NCBI GenBank assembly: GCA_012932295.1
Contig: JAAONU010000016.1
Location: forward strand, 36,921,241-36,985,240
Length of the DNA stretch: 64,000 bases
Direction of reading: 5' to 3'
Source of the DNA: Cyclina sinensis
Lineage: Eukaryota; Mollusca; Bivalvia; Venerida; Veneridae
Under the pieces are notes generated by a model, which was given only the letters and a program-made list of their open reading frames with translations, did not search any database and was not told the DNA's origin. This document shows, piece by piece, positions 38,063-50,167 of this stretch (positions are counted from its first letter, which is position 1; each line of letters begins with the position of its first letter). Position numbers and translations under genes: made by a program.

Positions 38063-38637
38063 GCAATACCTGACCTTCGATCATGTCAGCTTAAAGGAAG
38101 AGAGAAAAAATGAAGGAAAGAATGAAACAAAGAAAGAAAGATACAAACCAACAAACGCACGGATGTACGTACGTAAGTACATACGTATAGACAGTCAAAA
38201 GCGCATACAAATCTCTGTGATTATGGAATAAATAGAACTTTACGTTCTTCAGTTTTTGTAACTAACTGACGGTTCTGGTTAGCCATATGACCGACGAGTT
38301 TTGCAGCGTTTTTGTTATATCAGATTTGAGGGGATAATGCAAGGTACAGAAATCAACGTTACGATCGACTGTCCGTGTTTTACAGTGAACACCAATAATC
38401 ATTTGTTCTTTGATAACTTTGGGGGAAAAAAACATGAACAGCGAGGTTTGAGTTTAATATTAATTGATTACTAGATGGAGAAGTCAAAGAATGAAGCTCA
38501 ACGCTGAAATCATATAACCAGAAATTGATATACGTATATATGTAAAATATGAATTTCAGAGACAGACAAAAAAATTCTTGTGAGCGGTCTGCTATTTCAT
38601 GGTGGTGGTTAGAAACAAATAACATAACTTAACATAC
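38063..38637. other. Intergenic / intron of candidate minus-strand transcript
   Basis: Purine-rich GAAAGA tract at 38,095-38,145 and an imperfect GTACGTACGTAAGTACATACGTA palindromic stretch near 38,166-38,188. No gene supported. Confidence 0.4.
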
Positions 38638-38664
38638 CTCTTCAAAATCATCATATTCCGACAT
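38638..38664 (-). CDS. Candidate alternative first exon MSEYDDFEE
   Basis: Minus strand: ATG followed by codons for SEYDDFEE, ending GAAGAG|GTATGT, a good donor, in phase 0. It is strongly acidic. It is one of three short ATG exons on the same strand (others at 42,671-42,709 and 50,168-50,281) that all end in phase 0, as expected for interchangeable first exons of one gene. The next exon was not identified, and a 9-codon segment could be chance. Product unknown. Confidence 0.35.
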
Positions 38665-40038
38665 GGTATCTTAATCCTTGCCTTCTCAAGTTTTTTTAAA
38701 CAATAGACAGAGTGGTTAAGTTCCATACACACATACAAACACATAAGATCTGTACTGAGTAAGTAAACAAGTTGACTACCCTATTAAATAAACCATCGAA
38801 CTTTGTGCGTTATACTACTTTCAATCAAGGTAGAACAGGCGCTCTGGTGCCAATTTTCCAGAGAACAGAAAAACAACATTTAAGCGTTTACATGATCTGA
38901 AAAGTAATGGTACAGGTGCACGTGGTGGAAAGACGTTAAGTCGCTATAGTTACGAAAGAAATTATATTTTCTTTTTACACAACTCTGTATAATTAAAGAT
39001 CAATTTTTCGCAAGCAATTATTTATTTTATATAAAAGTAGGAGCTGACGTGGAAAGGAAATACAATATGTCACGTGACCTGTTTAAAATTAACTCATTTT
39101 TTCTCGTTTCTTCGCAGCAAGGTAAAGGCAAGAACAAAATAATTTTATAGATATAAATAACTTTATGTTCAGTAGGACAAAAGAAAATAAAAACCTAACT
39201 CAAACGATATCTGAAATAGGAATTTCTTTTTCCCTTATTTTAGCATGATTGCAAAGCAGTAAACACTGAAGATAAAATCTCAGTTCTTTCATTCCAGACA
39301 TAACAAAATATAAGATTATGCTGGATCAGACATGATTTAACATTTTGTATAAACGTTTATTCGACGAGTTCGGAAAAATGTTATCAAGTGAGTTTCTAGC
39401 AAAACTTTTCGTCCACAAACAAGTTAACAAAGTTTCAATACATTTTAAGTTAAAACAATGTCAATTTTAAGTGAAATGAATACATGAACGCAGTGTCGCT
39501 GCTCAAAACTAGCATTTGAAGCACGCAGAAATCACGCATTATCTTGCTGCTTCACGTTTTCTTTAAATTTTCTAGACAAGTACAATTTTATTTTAGGAGA
39601 AAAAAAATGTTGTATTGCAGAATATTTAAATCTAGAAGTTTCAGGAAAAGTATATTATGAATAACGTGTACCAACGACAAGGGAGACAATGCGTCTGACG
39701 AATTAGTTAATGAGAATGCGATTTATGAAACTAAACGAGAAAGTCGTTTTCAATTATGTATACACACATACATTGTAATTTGTTGAAGCCACATTTTTCA
39801 CCATGGGACTGGTCACCTTTATCTACAGTTCAAATAATTTTTCAATATGTTGAACTAGTTATCCTTACATATGGTCAAAGATGGACGGCAACCATAGTAT
39901 ATTCAGCAATAATTACACCAAAACATAACGCAACGTCATAACGACTCACCTTGTATTGGTTGCAAAAAAAGTAATACGTGATGTGGTATATTCGCCAATC
40001 GTTACGACTTTTTGTTTTTAAAATCTTAACTCCCCGCA
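38665..40038. other. Intergenic / upstream of candidate exon, no gene recognised
   Basis: No coding region supported. 39,270-39,420 is weakly similar to 34,680-34,870 (ACATTTT-TATAAAC-TTTATT and GAG-TTCT-GC blocks). Confidence 0.4.
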
Positions 40039-40080
40039 CCCCCCCCCCCCCCATTCCTAACCCCCCCCCCCCCCCCCCCC
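40039..40080. repeat. C14 and C20 homopolymer runs
   Basis: Runs of 14 C (40,039-40,052) and 20 C (40,061-40,080) separated by ATTCCTAA. The minus strand has G-quadruplex and the plus strand i-motif potential. Lengths may be unreliable. Confidence 0.85.
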
Positions 40081-40399
40081 TCCACCAACCCCCTTCAAAG
40101 AAGGCTTTCTGGAGCTCTGGCTAGTTTTCGCAAAAAAAAGTTAAACGTTTAGTTGAAAGCAATAAGTACAGGCTAAGATTTTTCTCAACATAACAAGATG
40201 CTTCTTATTCAAAGGAAAACATTCGGTAATATACAATGAACTTCGTCTTCTATACCTGCATCACAGAGTAGAAAATTGATAATGAAGTGTAATAAACAAT
40301 AAATTTGCAGTAATTGTTTTACTAATGTGTTACTAATGAACAAGGAGGTATAGTTAGCCTACTAGACGCTAATTGAACTGACGAAAAACACATGGGAAA

Positions 40400-40790
40400 C
40401 TTAAGTAGATCCCTTATACATTACCTCTACTCACAAGAGTATTCCATTCAATTAAAACGTGTGGGTCAGAACATTACCTCAACTGTGAACAGGACTCAAC
40501 TGATCGAATCAATTTGAACTTGTACATAAATTAGAACATTACCTTTCCTCTGAAGAGTGCTAAATACATTCAAAACGTTTAGATTAGAACACCAAGAGCA
40601 CTCAACTGAAGTAAAGCGTGTACGTTAAAAAATAACTTTTAACCTGAACAGAAATTAATTTATTTAAAAGGTGTAGGCCAGAGCACTGGCCTCTAACATG
40701 AAGACAGTTCAACTGAATTAAATCGTTTAGGCCAGACGTGTAAGTCAAAATATTATCTTTACCCTGAAACATCACCAACCAGTTCATTTG
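40400..40790. repeat. Diverged tandem repeat (GTCAGAACATTACCTC motif)
   Basis: AACATTACC recurs near 40,418, 40,471 and 40,536, and weaker copies with TAGGCCAGA follow, each with GAAGAGT-CTCAACTGA between. Spacing is irregular (53-70 bp). A related copy lies at about 41,185-41,235. Confidence 0.5.
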
Positions 40791-41399
40791 ATCTGGTGAT
40801 GTGCGGAGCTGTAAGACATGGCTCACTGGTTAAAAATGTTTTCTGAAAATAAATCTTAATTGATCACAATGCACATATTGAAGAACAAATTGAAAACTAA
40901 GTGTGCAGGACATTCCTTGGGTAATTTTTGTCGTTTAAAAATAAACAGGGAACTTTTACAGATTGTAATTCAGCAAGACCAAAGTTACTCCGGTGACCCT
41001 CGAAGAAGTTACACTAAAAAAGTTTAATGGTCATACTTTGAAAACCTGAGAATTGTTTTCCGTGCAATCGTGACTGCTTCTTTCCAGAAATCAGTAAATG
41101 TAATATCAAAAGCTTGTAAAAAAGAGATAGTGGCCCGATGCTACAATGAAAACCGTAGAAATTGATTTAGCTGTGTTTAACCTCTAGATCAGAACATTTC
41201 CTCTTCCCAAAAGAGTACTCAATGTTAGAAAACTTTTCATTAAAGCATGTGGCTTGGTTTCCCACTCGACGCATTTTTTCTTTGTTTTATTTTGCTTTTT
41301 TGTTTTGGTTTTCTTTGAAAAAAATAAAAAGATATTTTACTTTTAATTGCTGGCTTTTTATTTACTTTTATAACCAAAATAAACAGTAATTATATATTA

Positions 41400-41465
41400 A
41401 AAAATCGCGAGCCTGGATTAACTGTTCAGCGCGTTACCACTGGATCACCGCTCCTGTAGGATGCC
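41400..41465 (-). mobile_element. SINE head fragment (tRNA-like)
   Basis: On the minus strand GGTGATCCAGTGGTAACGCG, followed by CTGAACAGTTAATCC, resembles the tRNA A-box region of the SINE at 45,486 (shared CAGTGGTAACGC). No body follows, so it is a truncated copy. Confidence 0.5.
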
Positions 41466-42294
41466 GGCTTAAATAGACAACATATTGAAATACGACAATA
41501 AAAAATGCAAAATACAGTGATATCATTTCAAATGTGTTAAGTGAATATGATGCACACTGGAAATGTTACTGTTGTAAAATATAAAATTGTTATGCTGTTC
41601 TCTTATAAATATTTTCCCTTTTTAGCTCTATTTACGATACTTTATATTTCTAAAATAGATGATCTCAGAGATTATATTTTATATAGTGCATTCATTATAT
41701 CCTGTGCTTGTAAATACTTAAAATTCTATATATTGTAATAAAAAGCACACTGACAATATTTATTAACATGGACAGAGACATTAGAGCAAGAAGACAACTA
41801 TCAATATCACAAGAAATATTGCATCAAGGTGTGATCACATGAACAATTCAATTATTTGGCCTAACCCATTGGATGTTGTTTTTTTAAGCAGCCACCTTGT
41901 TTGAAATGTAGTGTAGGTCCCGGCCTTTCCTGCCGAGTCGGAGCTATGCCGTTGTAAAATGAACTTAAGCTTCGCTTCGGCTTTTACTTAAGACGTGATG
42001 ATTTCTTAATAAGTAAGCAACATTCTGTAAAAGTAAAATGACAATTTCTCCTAAAGATCCATCATGAATCTGACTGGAAGCAAGGAAAGACACTGCCAGT
42101 AATGGCTCACATTACAGATAATAAGCTCATTTCTGTTCGTTAAGAATATTATCTTGCAAATTCCTTAAAAGCCAGATTTCCCGAAAACACAGAAACCGCA
42201 CTGTTACTATAATCTAGATTGAAAAATACTTTTAAAATACACAACGAAATCTTAAATTTCTTTAACAAAATCGTAAAATGTATAATAAATTTAA
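41466..42294. other. Intergenic with SINE-tail-like block
   Basis: CCGAGTCGGAGCTATGCCGT near 41,932-41,951 resembles GGAGCTGGCCGAGTTG near 48,030 and is followed by a CTTAAGC-rich hairpin. No gene supported. Confidence 0.35.
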
Positions 42295-42342
42295 GAATAC
42301 AATACAATACAATACAATACAATACAATACAATACAATACAA
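42295..42342. repeat. (AATAC)n pentanucleotide microsatellite
   Basis: Nine to ten uninterrupted AATAC units, followed by a degenerate AAAAC-rich tail. Confidence 0.97.
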
Positions 42343-42460
42343 TTCAAAACAAAACCCAAACTCAAATCTATATTGAATTATAACTTTAGTGCTTAGCAAA
42401 CTTTGACAAGTATTTGAGTTGTGAATTTAAAGCAAACCTTTCAAGGTTACTTTAATAACT

Positions 42461-42514
42461 TATAATAATAATAAAAATGATAATAATAATAATGATAATA
42501 ACAATAATAATAAA
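42461..42514. repeat. Imperfect (AAT)n microsatellite
   Basis: ATAATAATAATAA interspersed with AATG and AAC units. Confidence 0.9.
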
Positions 42515-42670
42515 GTCCGACAGTTAAACTCACTATCTTAGAACCAGGTAAATCATTAGACATTTTTTTCGAATTTTCAAGCTGCTGAATGCTGGATTTT
42601 TTTTTATTTAATCATGTATAACAAGTATACAATTATTCTAGACTCAACAAAAAATTGCCATAATACTTAC

Positions 42671-42709
42671 GTCATCATGCTCAAACGCCACTAAAACTTT
42701 GTCGTCCAT
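42671..42709 (-). CDS. Candidate alternative first exon MDDKVLVAFEHDD
   Basis: Minus strand: AAAAAGATGG start context, 13 codons, ending GATGAC|GTAAGT. The donor is full consensus at +1 to +6 and in phase 0. It is acidic like the candidate exon at 38,638. A TTTATATTTG sequence lies about 100 bases upstream and could serve as a TATA-like element. The downstream exon was not found. Product unknown. Confidence 0.4.
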
Positions 42710-43433
42710 CTTTTTAGAAGACCCTTTAAACACACTCAAACGAGTTCCACACTTTTTCTTATAATTCAGAACACAAAAAAACTAATAACCTTAGAATTCA
42801 CTCAAATATAAAGCTGACATTTTAAACATTTAGGAATCAAAGCGTCACTCATTTTCCCAGTAAAATGTTAATTTAAAAATCAACACTTCGCACACACCAA
42901 TGCAGTTGAATTGTCAAGTTTTAATAATGATTTAGAAAGGCGGTAAAACAAACACGTCATATAGATTTATTACTATTTAAACAGAAAACTGTACTTAACA
43001 ATAGAACTGCAAATAAATTCCCATGTCTTCCGGTGTCCTATGTCAATAGTTGTGCTTATTTGAGAAATTTTCTAAAGACAGCCTCTAAAGTTTGATAAAG
43101 TGTGAAAAAAGTTGGGACATGCGGCGATCTATATCTGTACAAAGAGGGGCTGTTTCATAATTCATCGCTAACTATGAGATGACAAATGCACGCAGGTTTC
43201 TCTCGTATAATTATCACACTTGTATTGATTTACTGGTCGGAAAATGTCTCCTGTTTTACACTGTTTGTGAAAACTGGTTTAATCTAATAAAAAAGTCATC
43301 TCACTTTATTAGTTTCTGGGCTAGATGTTTGAAGCTAAAATCACGCTTCAAGATCAATGGAGACTTTAAGAAACGTTGTCAGCAAAGAAAATTACTCCAG
43401 AATTGCATTACCCAAAAAGAATTGGGTGGTATT

Positions 43434-43469
<36 letters not shown>

Positions 43470-44050
43470 TTTAAACGTTTTTCTTCTTCTTCATGAGGCT
43501 GACGTAAATGTATGCGAGATCAGCATGTCATCAAATCAGTTTTTCTTGAATAAAGCCGAAATGGAAAGAAGGGAGAAAAACGTTCTTTGTTCAGTTGCTC
43601 AACCGTGTTTATGTATCAAACGAATATGTTTGTTCTTTATAAATATTTTATAACATTGTCCTCCTTTTCACAAAATTTGTTTAAATGCTGTCAAGAAATA
43701 ATTTTCATTCAAAAGTGTCTTAAAGGCGAAAAAATAAACAACAACAAAACTTCTGTCCTAACATACGTGACAGTAACACAGTAACTCCCCGCCCAATTTG
43801 TACTCCTGGTGTGCCAAAAGCACAGATCCCCAGAAAAAATAATTAATTATCATTTGCACTCCCTGAAATCATCCAATATCTCAGGGCGCATACGTCACGC
43901 CATTATGAAATAAGTGAGATAATGGCTACAGTTTATGACGTAATATATCATAGTCTGTATGAGGACAAGGTCTCATCAATAAATGATGAAGTTTTGGTAA
44001 ACTTTCATTACAGAAAGACAATGCGCATTATTCTTAACTCAGCTGGTCTG
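42710..44050. other. Intergenic / upstream region, no gene recognised
   Basis: An 86-codon plus-strand frame (43,179-43,439) ends in a 30-A run (43,438-43,467) but has no recognisable domain. The A-run could mark a retroposed fragment, but no target duplication was identified. Confidence 0.4.
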
Positions 44051-44905
44051 AAATAAGATTTTAGCAACTGTGACGTGGGGATAGTTAAAAAAAGTTTTTT
44101 CAAATATCATGTGACGTAGGGATAGCGGAAAAAACGTTTGTCCAAATATCATGTGACGTAGGGATAGTTAAAAAAAAAGTTTTTCCAAATATCATGTGAC
44201 GTAGGGATAGATAATTTTTTTCTCCAAATATCATGTGACGTGGGGGTAGTTAAAAAACGTAGTTTTTTTTCCCAAAATCATGTGACGTGGGGATAGTTAA
44301 AAAAACGTTTCTTTTCCAAATATCATGTGACGTAGGGATTGATAAAAAACGTTTTTTTCCAAATATCATGTGACGTTGGGATAGTTAAGAAAACGTTTTT
44401 TCCAAATACCATGTGACGTAAGGATAGTTGAAAAAACGTTTGTCCAAATATCATGTGACGTGGGAATAGTTAGAAAAACGTTTTTGTTTTTTTTTTAATA
44501 TCATGTGACGTGGAAATAGTTAAAAAAACGTTTTTTCCAAATATCATGTGACGTAGGGATAGATAAAAAACGTTTTTTTTTCCAAATATCATGTGACGTG
44601 GGGATAGTTAAGAAAACGTTTTTTCCAAATATCATGTGACGTAAGGATAGTTGAAAAAAAGTTTGTCCAAATATCATGTGACGTAGGGATAGTGAAAAAA
44701 ACGTTTATCAAAATATTATTTGAAATAGTCATAGTTAAAAACGTTTGTAAAAATACCATGTGCGGTACAGATAGTTTAAAACGTATGTCTCAATATCATG
44801 TGGCGCAGGAATAGCTAAAAACGTATATCTCAATATTACGTGGCGCAGGAATAGCTAAAACACGTATGTCTCAATGTTATGTGACGTAGGAAAAGTTTGC
44901 ATATA
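44051..44905. repeat. ~43-bp minisatellite with TCATGTGACGT motif, about 19 units
   Basis: CATGTGACGT recurs at 44,108, 44,150, 44,193, 44,232, 44,279, 44,324 and 44,367 and onward (spacing 39-47 bp), each followed by RGGGATAGTTAAAAAACGTT. Length differences come from the A-run and T-run. The last units (from 44,700) are more diverged (CATGTGGCGCAGG). The motif combines an E-box-like CATGTG with a CRE half-site TGACGT. Confidence 0.95.
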
Positions 44906-45485
44906 TATAATGTGTCGTAGAGAGAGTTCTGTAGTTGTTGTTTTTTTAGTTTAAAACAAGAAAAAATAACGTCTATCCAGGATGGTTATTTCTGCTTCAA
45001 TTATCACTTCTCTATATTATATAAGTTAGCGGGTTATCTGGTTATTTTATGAAATTTCTCGCATTCTTTATATTAAGAACACCATGAGAATCAAACTTCA
45101 AATTTTATTAGTTATATATCATTTTATTCAAATGTAATGCCTTAATTTCAGCGCGTTCTTACGTCTCACACCAATAGGCAGACATTTTCGATCAGTCAAA
45201 TCTGAGCTATTACAAATGCGATTCTGTTTTTCCTCTATGTCTGGCTGCAAATAAAGATCTTCTGCAGTAAAAGAAAAAAAATGTGTTTCTTCTGCTTGTC
45301 AGAAAAAATTATACTATACTTTAAATTGACTTTTTCACAAAATGATAAAGAACAGTCAAGACTCATCTGTAATCCGCTGTTTAGTTCTATGTGGGCCGAG
45401 ATACAATTTGGGCTCATACTGAGCAAAAAGTAAGTAGTTTAAATAGAGCTTATTAAGCTATGCAAATGAAAAACGTTCACGCAAG
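44906..45485. other. Intergenic, nothing recognised
   Basis: No gene or repeat supported. Confidence 0.45.
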
Positions 45486-45770
45486 AGTGGATCAGTGCTT
45501 CAGTGGTAACGCTCTGGACTGGTAACCAAGGGGTGGCGAGATCGAAACCGCTCCTCCACTTACATTATTAACTGTCTTTCGAATCAGACGTTATACCCAG
45601 GTTCCATGTAACAGTGCTGTACACGGAGCATGCAAAAGAAGCAGGGGTGTCTCTGGAATGGGATGCTTTCTGTATCTCGCACTATCCGCAACAGCATAAA
45701 ATAACTATTCCCTGCAAGGGGCGTCGGTCATATGAGAAACCAGTACCCGCGATAAATGAACTGGATGGAT
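45486..45770 (+). mobile_element. tRNA-derived SINE
   Basis: The head GTGGATCAGTGCTTCAGTGG, followed by TAACGCTCTGGACTGGTAACCAAG, resembles a tRNA from A-box through anticodon arm. GGCGAGATCGAAACCGCTCC follows as a degenerate B-box/T-arm. A roughly 210-bp unrelated body then runs to ATGAACTGGATGGATAG. It lacks a clean acceptor stem and has a long 3' body, so it is a SINE rather than a tRNA gene. Its 3' end leads directly into a CACACATAC-rich array. Confidence 0.7.
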
Positions 45771-46110
45771 AGACGTTCACACATACATACGTTTCACACA
45801 TGATAAGCTTCACACAAACACACGCTTCACATATACATAAACGTCACACATAAGTAAGTTCTGTATAAACGCAAACTTCATACGCAAGTTGCACGTACTC
45901 AAAAGTTTCATACGCAAGTTGCATGTACTCAAAAGCTTCATACGCAAGTTGCATGTACTCAAAAGTTTCAGCATTCACAGCATAAACTTCAAGCATACGT
46001 ATGCTTCAAACACATACACAAGCATCACAAATAAATACGATACACGCATACATAATTTTCACACTAACATAAGCTTCACACATATTCGAGCTTCACACAT
46101 ACACTGGCTT
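45771..46110. repeat. Tail array after the SINE (CTTCACACATACATAAG units, with an exact 30-bp triplication)
   Basis: Loose repeats of 'ACGCTTCACACATACATAAG' at 20-30 bp begin exactly at the SINE end. Within them TTCATACGCAAGTTGCAYGT, followed by ACTCAAAAGY, is tripled at 45,877, 45,907 and 45,937 (30-bp period). A 16-bp palindrome AAGCATACGTATGCTT lies at 45,991-46,006. Confidence 0.85.
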
Positions 46111-46130
46111 CACAACGTTGTATGAAGCTT

Positions 46131-46170
46131 CTGTTTGCAAATGTTAGTGCATTCGAACACTTGCAAACAG
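46131..46170. repeat. Perfect-ended hairpin (15-bp stem)
   Basis: CTGTTTGCAAATGTT and AACACTTGCAAACAG pair with one mismatch around a 10-nt loop. Confidence 0.8.
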
Positions 46171-46379
46171 AATAGAAGGAAAAAGAAATAAACTCAATGA
46201 TATATAATGCTTTATATAAAATTATCAGCCAATAATTATGTATTTCCCTTTCTACTCTCCAACTACTATCAGCAACATGACAAGTGACGCTTTCCCAAAG
46301 TCATTACGGCAAAATATTCCCTGTTTTCAAATATAAGGAATGTGTAGTTTACTCTGTAAAATTGTAAGTCACACATCGA

Positions 46380-47420
46380 GAAAATAATGTTACACGTGTA
46401 ATATTAGCACAATCCCTTGAATACTGTTGGAGTCATGCTCCAGACAAGCATTATGAAATATGATAATAAAGGGAGATAATTAATAAAAATATGGCTCTTA
46501 AGCGCTACACTTTCGATTATTTTTTTAACTTATAGTGGGGGAGGGGGGGGGCGGTTAGAGTAACAGTTCATTGATGCCACGTTTTCTCTATTTACCCCCG
46601 ATCAACATGTGTAGTAAAAACTAAATCCCTTCAAAACTGTAGGAGTTTTTCTCTGGACAAATATTATAAAATATGATAATAAAGGAAAACTTTTAATAAA
46701 CATTGCCAGATAGAGTTATTGTGCTTAAAAACCACACTTTCTATCATAGTTTTGAATTCCAAGCATATACTTTATACAGTTGTCCGAAGAAGTGCAAGAA
46801 ATATTTTAAAGGGAGGTTAGTTAAGCCTTGGGCAAGGCAGAGTTATGGTTCTTTGATACTGCACTTCCTCTGTTTGCCCACTATCAACATCTGTAATATG
46901 TTCAGCTGCGGACTAACATTTAAATATGATTAAGGTAGATAACTGAAAACTGGGGTAAGGCAAAGTTATCATCTTTCAACAATGCACTTCATGTATACGC
47001 TCTCTATCAATATTTTTAATATCGTTTATATCACTTTCACAATTTTAGAGTTATGCTACGGACAAGCATTAAAATATAGTTACAAAAATTCTAAAGGGAG
47101 ATAATGGAGGCCGCTAGACTTATTGTTCTTGAACATTGCATTTTCTGCTATCCCCTATATCAATGTGCCCAGTATTAATTAAACGTCTTTAATACTTCTT
47201 GAGTTATGTCTCGGACTAGCAGAATATGTTAAGGGGAAATAATAAGGCAACTCAACAAGACGAGTTACAGTTCTTGTGTACTGTACAAACTATCAATGTT
47301 CTCTTTCATTGTACGAAGTTTAAAGTAAATACCTTCAATGGATTTTAGTTGTACTCCGGACAAACTGGACAGAGGGACAAGTTGCCGACTACCATACTCT
47401 TCCGTCGGTAATCAGAAAAA
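46380..47420 (+). mobile_element. Degenerate pearl-like element
   Basis: Five to six diverged units of about 160-170 bp share 'AGAGTTATG-T-CGGACAAGCATTA', 'AAAGGGAGATAAT' and 'GAGTTA-GTTCTT---CTGCACTT'. The same words occur in the element at 53,212-54,252. The right end GGACAGAGGGACAAGTTGCC (47,368-47,387) is a decayed ACGG-type tract. The left end was not found. Confidence 0.5.
46537..46552 (+). repeat. G-rich run
   Basis: GGGGGAGGGGGGGGGC inside the degenerate element. Confidence 0.8.
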
Positions 47421-50167
47421 TACAAGGAAAAAACTTTCTTTGCTCTCTATTGAACTAGTAAGAGTTATGTATACAATCAAAAAAGGAAACAAATGTTCTC
47501 GAATATTCAACACTGATGCCAGAAATAGTCATATAGCTATCGTCTCAATATACTGATTAATAACAGACAAGCTTGCATGTGAACGCTAAAGTTTTGGTTT
47601 ATAACAGTGTAGGCCATAGGAAAAGGGAAGTAACCTGTATCTGCATCACATATGTAAGCATAGTAGAGTTGTTTCTCTTTGAATGTCAATCTCAACCGTT
47701 GGTTGTGGTTACGCATATGGCCGTCTTTCAGGAATAGTACATGGTACAGAAAGTAGCTAGGATTGTGAGAGGAACTCTGTTAGACAGAAAGAAATAGGTA
47801 ATGTGATAAGACAAGTCGGGCCAACTTGGCTACCAAAGGAATTTCCCATCACTTGATTGTTGTTAGTAATAAGCCTTAAGAATAAATAATAAATCTATAA
47901 AACTGATTTGTCATTGGATATACTTTCAATTTAATTTATCACACGAGCGAATCACATACATATGACTTTTAGTGTAGTCTTGCCCCTTATAACTACACAC
48001 CAGGTTCCTCTCAAGGAAAGTTCCGGAGCTGGCCGAGTTGAAATTATTGAAAAGCGGCATTAAAAGTAAAGGTAAAACCTTCTTTTCAGTTGCAGGGTCA
48101 GACTTTTAATCCTGAACAAATGAATATCATTTCAATTCAAAATTCTAAAGCTAGATGAAAACTTTAAACAATTATCTTCAGAGAAGTCAGGAAATATTGA
48201 TTCCTTTTACACGTGGTAAATATGCTTTATCTTACATAACTGAGGCAGTAAATGGTAAATGAAGAAACAATAGTCGAGGTAACGTAACACCGCTTGTAGT
48301 TACCATAGCAATTTATTTAATGTACTGTTCTGGTTGGAAAATGTGTGGTCGCCTGCAGATGCAGCAGTAGAAAGACTCAGAGCGAGTTGTTTTTTACAAA
48401 TCCTTAAATGTTTTCGATTAATTTGTTTCAAGTGTCCAAGGTCAGGAAATCAGGGTTGTCACGCATCGTCATTTTCAAAACGTAATGTTAGGTCCGTAAA
48501 TTTGTTGTCACTAAAGTAGTTGTCACGTATCGTAACGTGATATCAAAAAAAAAATCATTATACAAACTACATAATGCTATACACCTATTACAAAGAACAA
48601 AATATTAACGGAAGAATAAGATAAGCATGTATCTATAACTAACGCTTACACATACAATCAGCATAAGTCAATGCACGTGCATATATGAAGACAAAAATAA
48701 ATAAAATACAGCGCAAATATATTAATAGAAAAACCCTTTAAAATCTAAAATATAAATTCCGATATTATATAGCAAAAATACCTTACTGCGTTTTTTTTAA
48801 TTTCACGAAGACCCTTTATGCTACGGACGTGATATATTTTCAACTGCATTCAATATGAAAGGATGACGGACTATTTCTTACTGAAAAAAACCTGACAAAT
48901 CGAATTGAGTTTGACTTGTTGAGCAAATAGATTTCTTTACAAAATAGCAAGCACAAATTACTTTAATGCCCGTATCCTGGCAATGACACTTCAGTTCAAC
49001 GCTTCCGCTGTTAAAAGTATTATTTGTGTGAAGGGTTTGTTATCTTAGGTTTGACGCATTTCCTTATTGCCTTGCGCTACACGTTATTGATAGGGACAAA
49101 AAGCATTGCGTGAACGTTCTCACAACAATCAAAGGGCTGAAATACCATATACCATGCTTGACTGTTACCTTAGGAAGGTGTTTTTCATCATACATTTTAT
49201 TGTTTAGCTTTCAAAATATTCAGTCGCGTCTAAAGAAAAGTATACATGCTAAAACTTGATCAAGACTTCTCCGTTAAATAAACAAAAGTTTGGTCCGAAA
49301 AAAATAATAAAAATAATTACATAAAATAAGGAGATATATATTAGATATTGCACGATTTAACATACTCAACAAACAACCAATAATCTTCGAACTTTCTACA
49401 AAGTTTTACACTTTTCTTAACTTCGTATTGTAACTTTTAAATGAAACACAACTTTTGACCACAGTACAACGACGTAGATACATGTTTTTTTCCTACGACG
49501 CAAAAAATAAATATTTCTGTCCTTTGAAACTCGTCATTCATTCAATTTTGTCAAGTAAAACTTTGTTTACACAAGACAGAGAAAAATAGAAGTGGCAGTA
49601 TGACAAAACGTGTCATAGACTATTAATGACCTGCATATTGCACATTCTGTCTTTTAAATAAGAAGATACTCAATAAAATTCTTCAGTCGATGCTTTTTCT
49701 GCATTAATCTGCCATAATTATTACTTTATTAGTAATACTTAAGTCATGCTCTCGCTGACTGGCTTAATTCAATTGAACAGCCAATGAAAGCGCCGCTTTT
49801 ATATTTGCTCGTTTATAATCGTATTTAAAACTAAATGACCAACGTCGACGATCTCGATTTGAAGCAGCAAAGGCATGCGCTCATTCTTTTTAACTGTCAC
49901 AATATTTTATATTCGTTAATTTAAGCGAAGACAGTCATGACTTAACTAAACTACATTTGTCAGATTTCTTGGGTTTAAGACAGCCGAAAAAAAGAAGAAA
50001 AAAAGTATCTTGCATGCAAGACGGAAACGCAAACACAGACTCCGTCTGAAAGATTTTCACAACAGAACTCTGTATAGCCAAAGACATTATTACCAATGCA
50101 CTAAAATAATTAAAGTTAATGTCTACAAAAGCAATGGTATTAAAATTCCAAACTGTTACTTACGCAC
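47421..50167. other. Intergenic / possible intron, with one SINE-tail-like block
   Basis: TTCCGGAGCTGGCCGAGTTG at about 48,022-48,041 matches TTCCGGAGACGGCCGAGTTG at about 52,410-52,430 (18 of 20), suggesting two copies of the same SINE tail. A CCAAT-like, TATA-like combination lies at 49,780-49,805. A 61-codon frame at 48,334-48,519 is unrecognised. Confidence 0.4.

Noticed and set aside
43179..43467. A processed pseudogene ending in a 30-A run
   Set aside because: The upstream translation resembles nothing recognisable and no target-site duplication was found; the A-run alone is insufficient.
45486..45560. A tRNA gene
   Set aside because: The A-box and anticodon-like arm are present but the acceptor stem and B-box are degenerate and a long non-tRNA body follows, as in a SINE.
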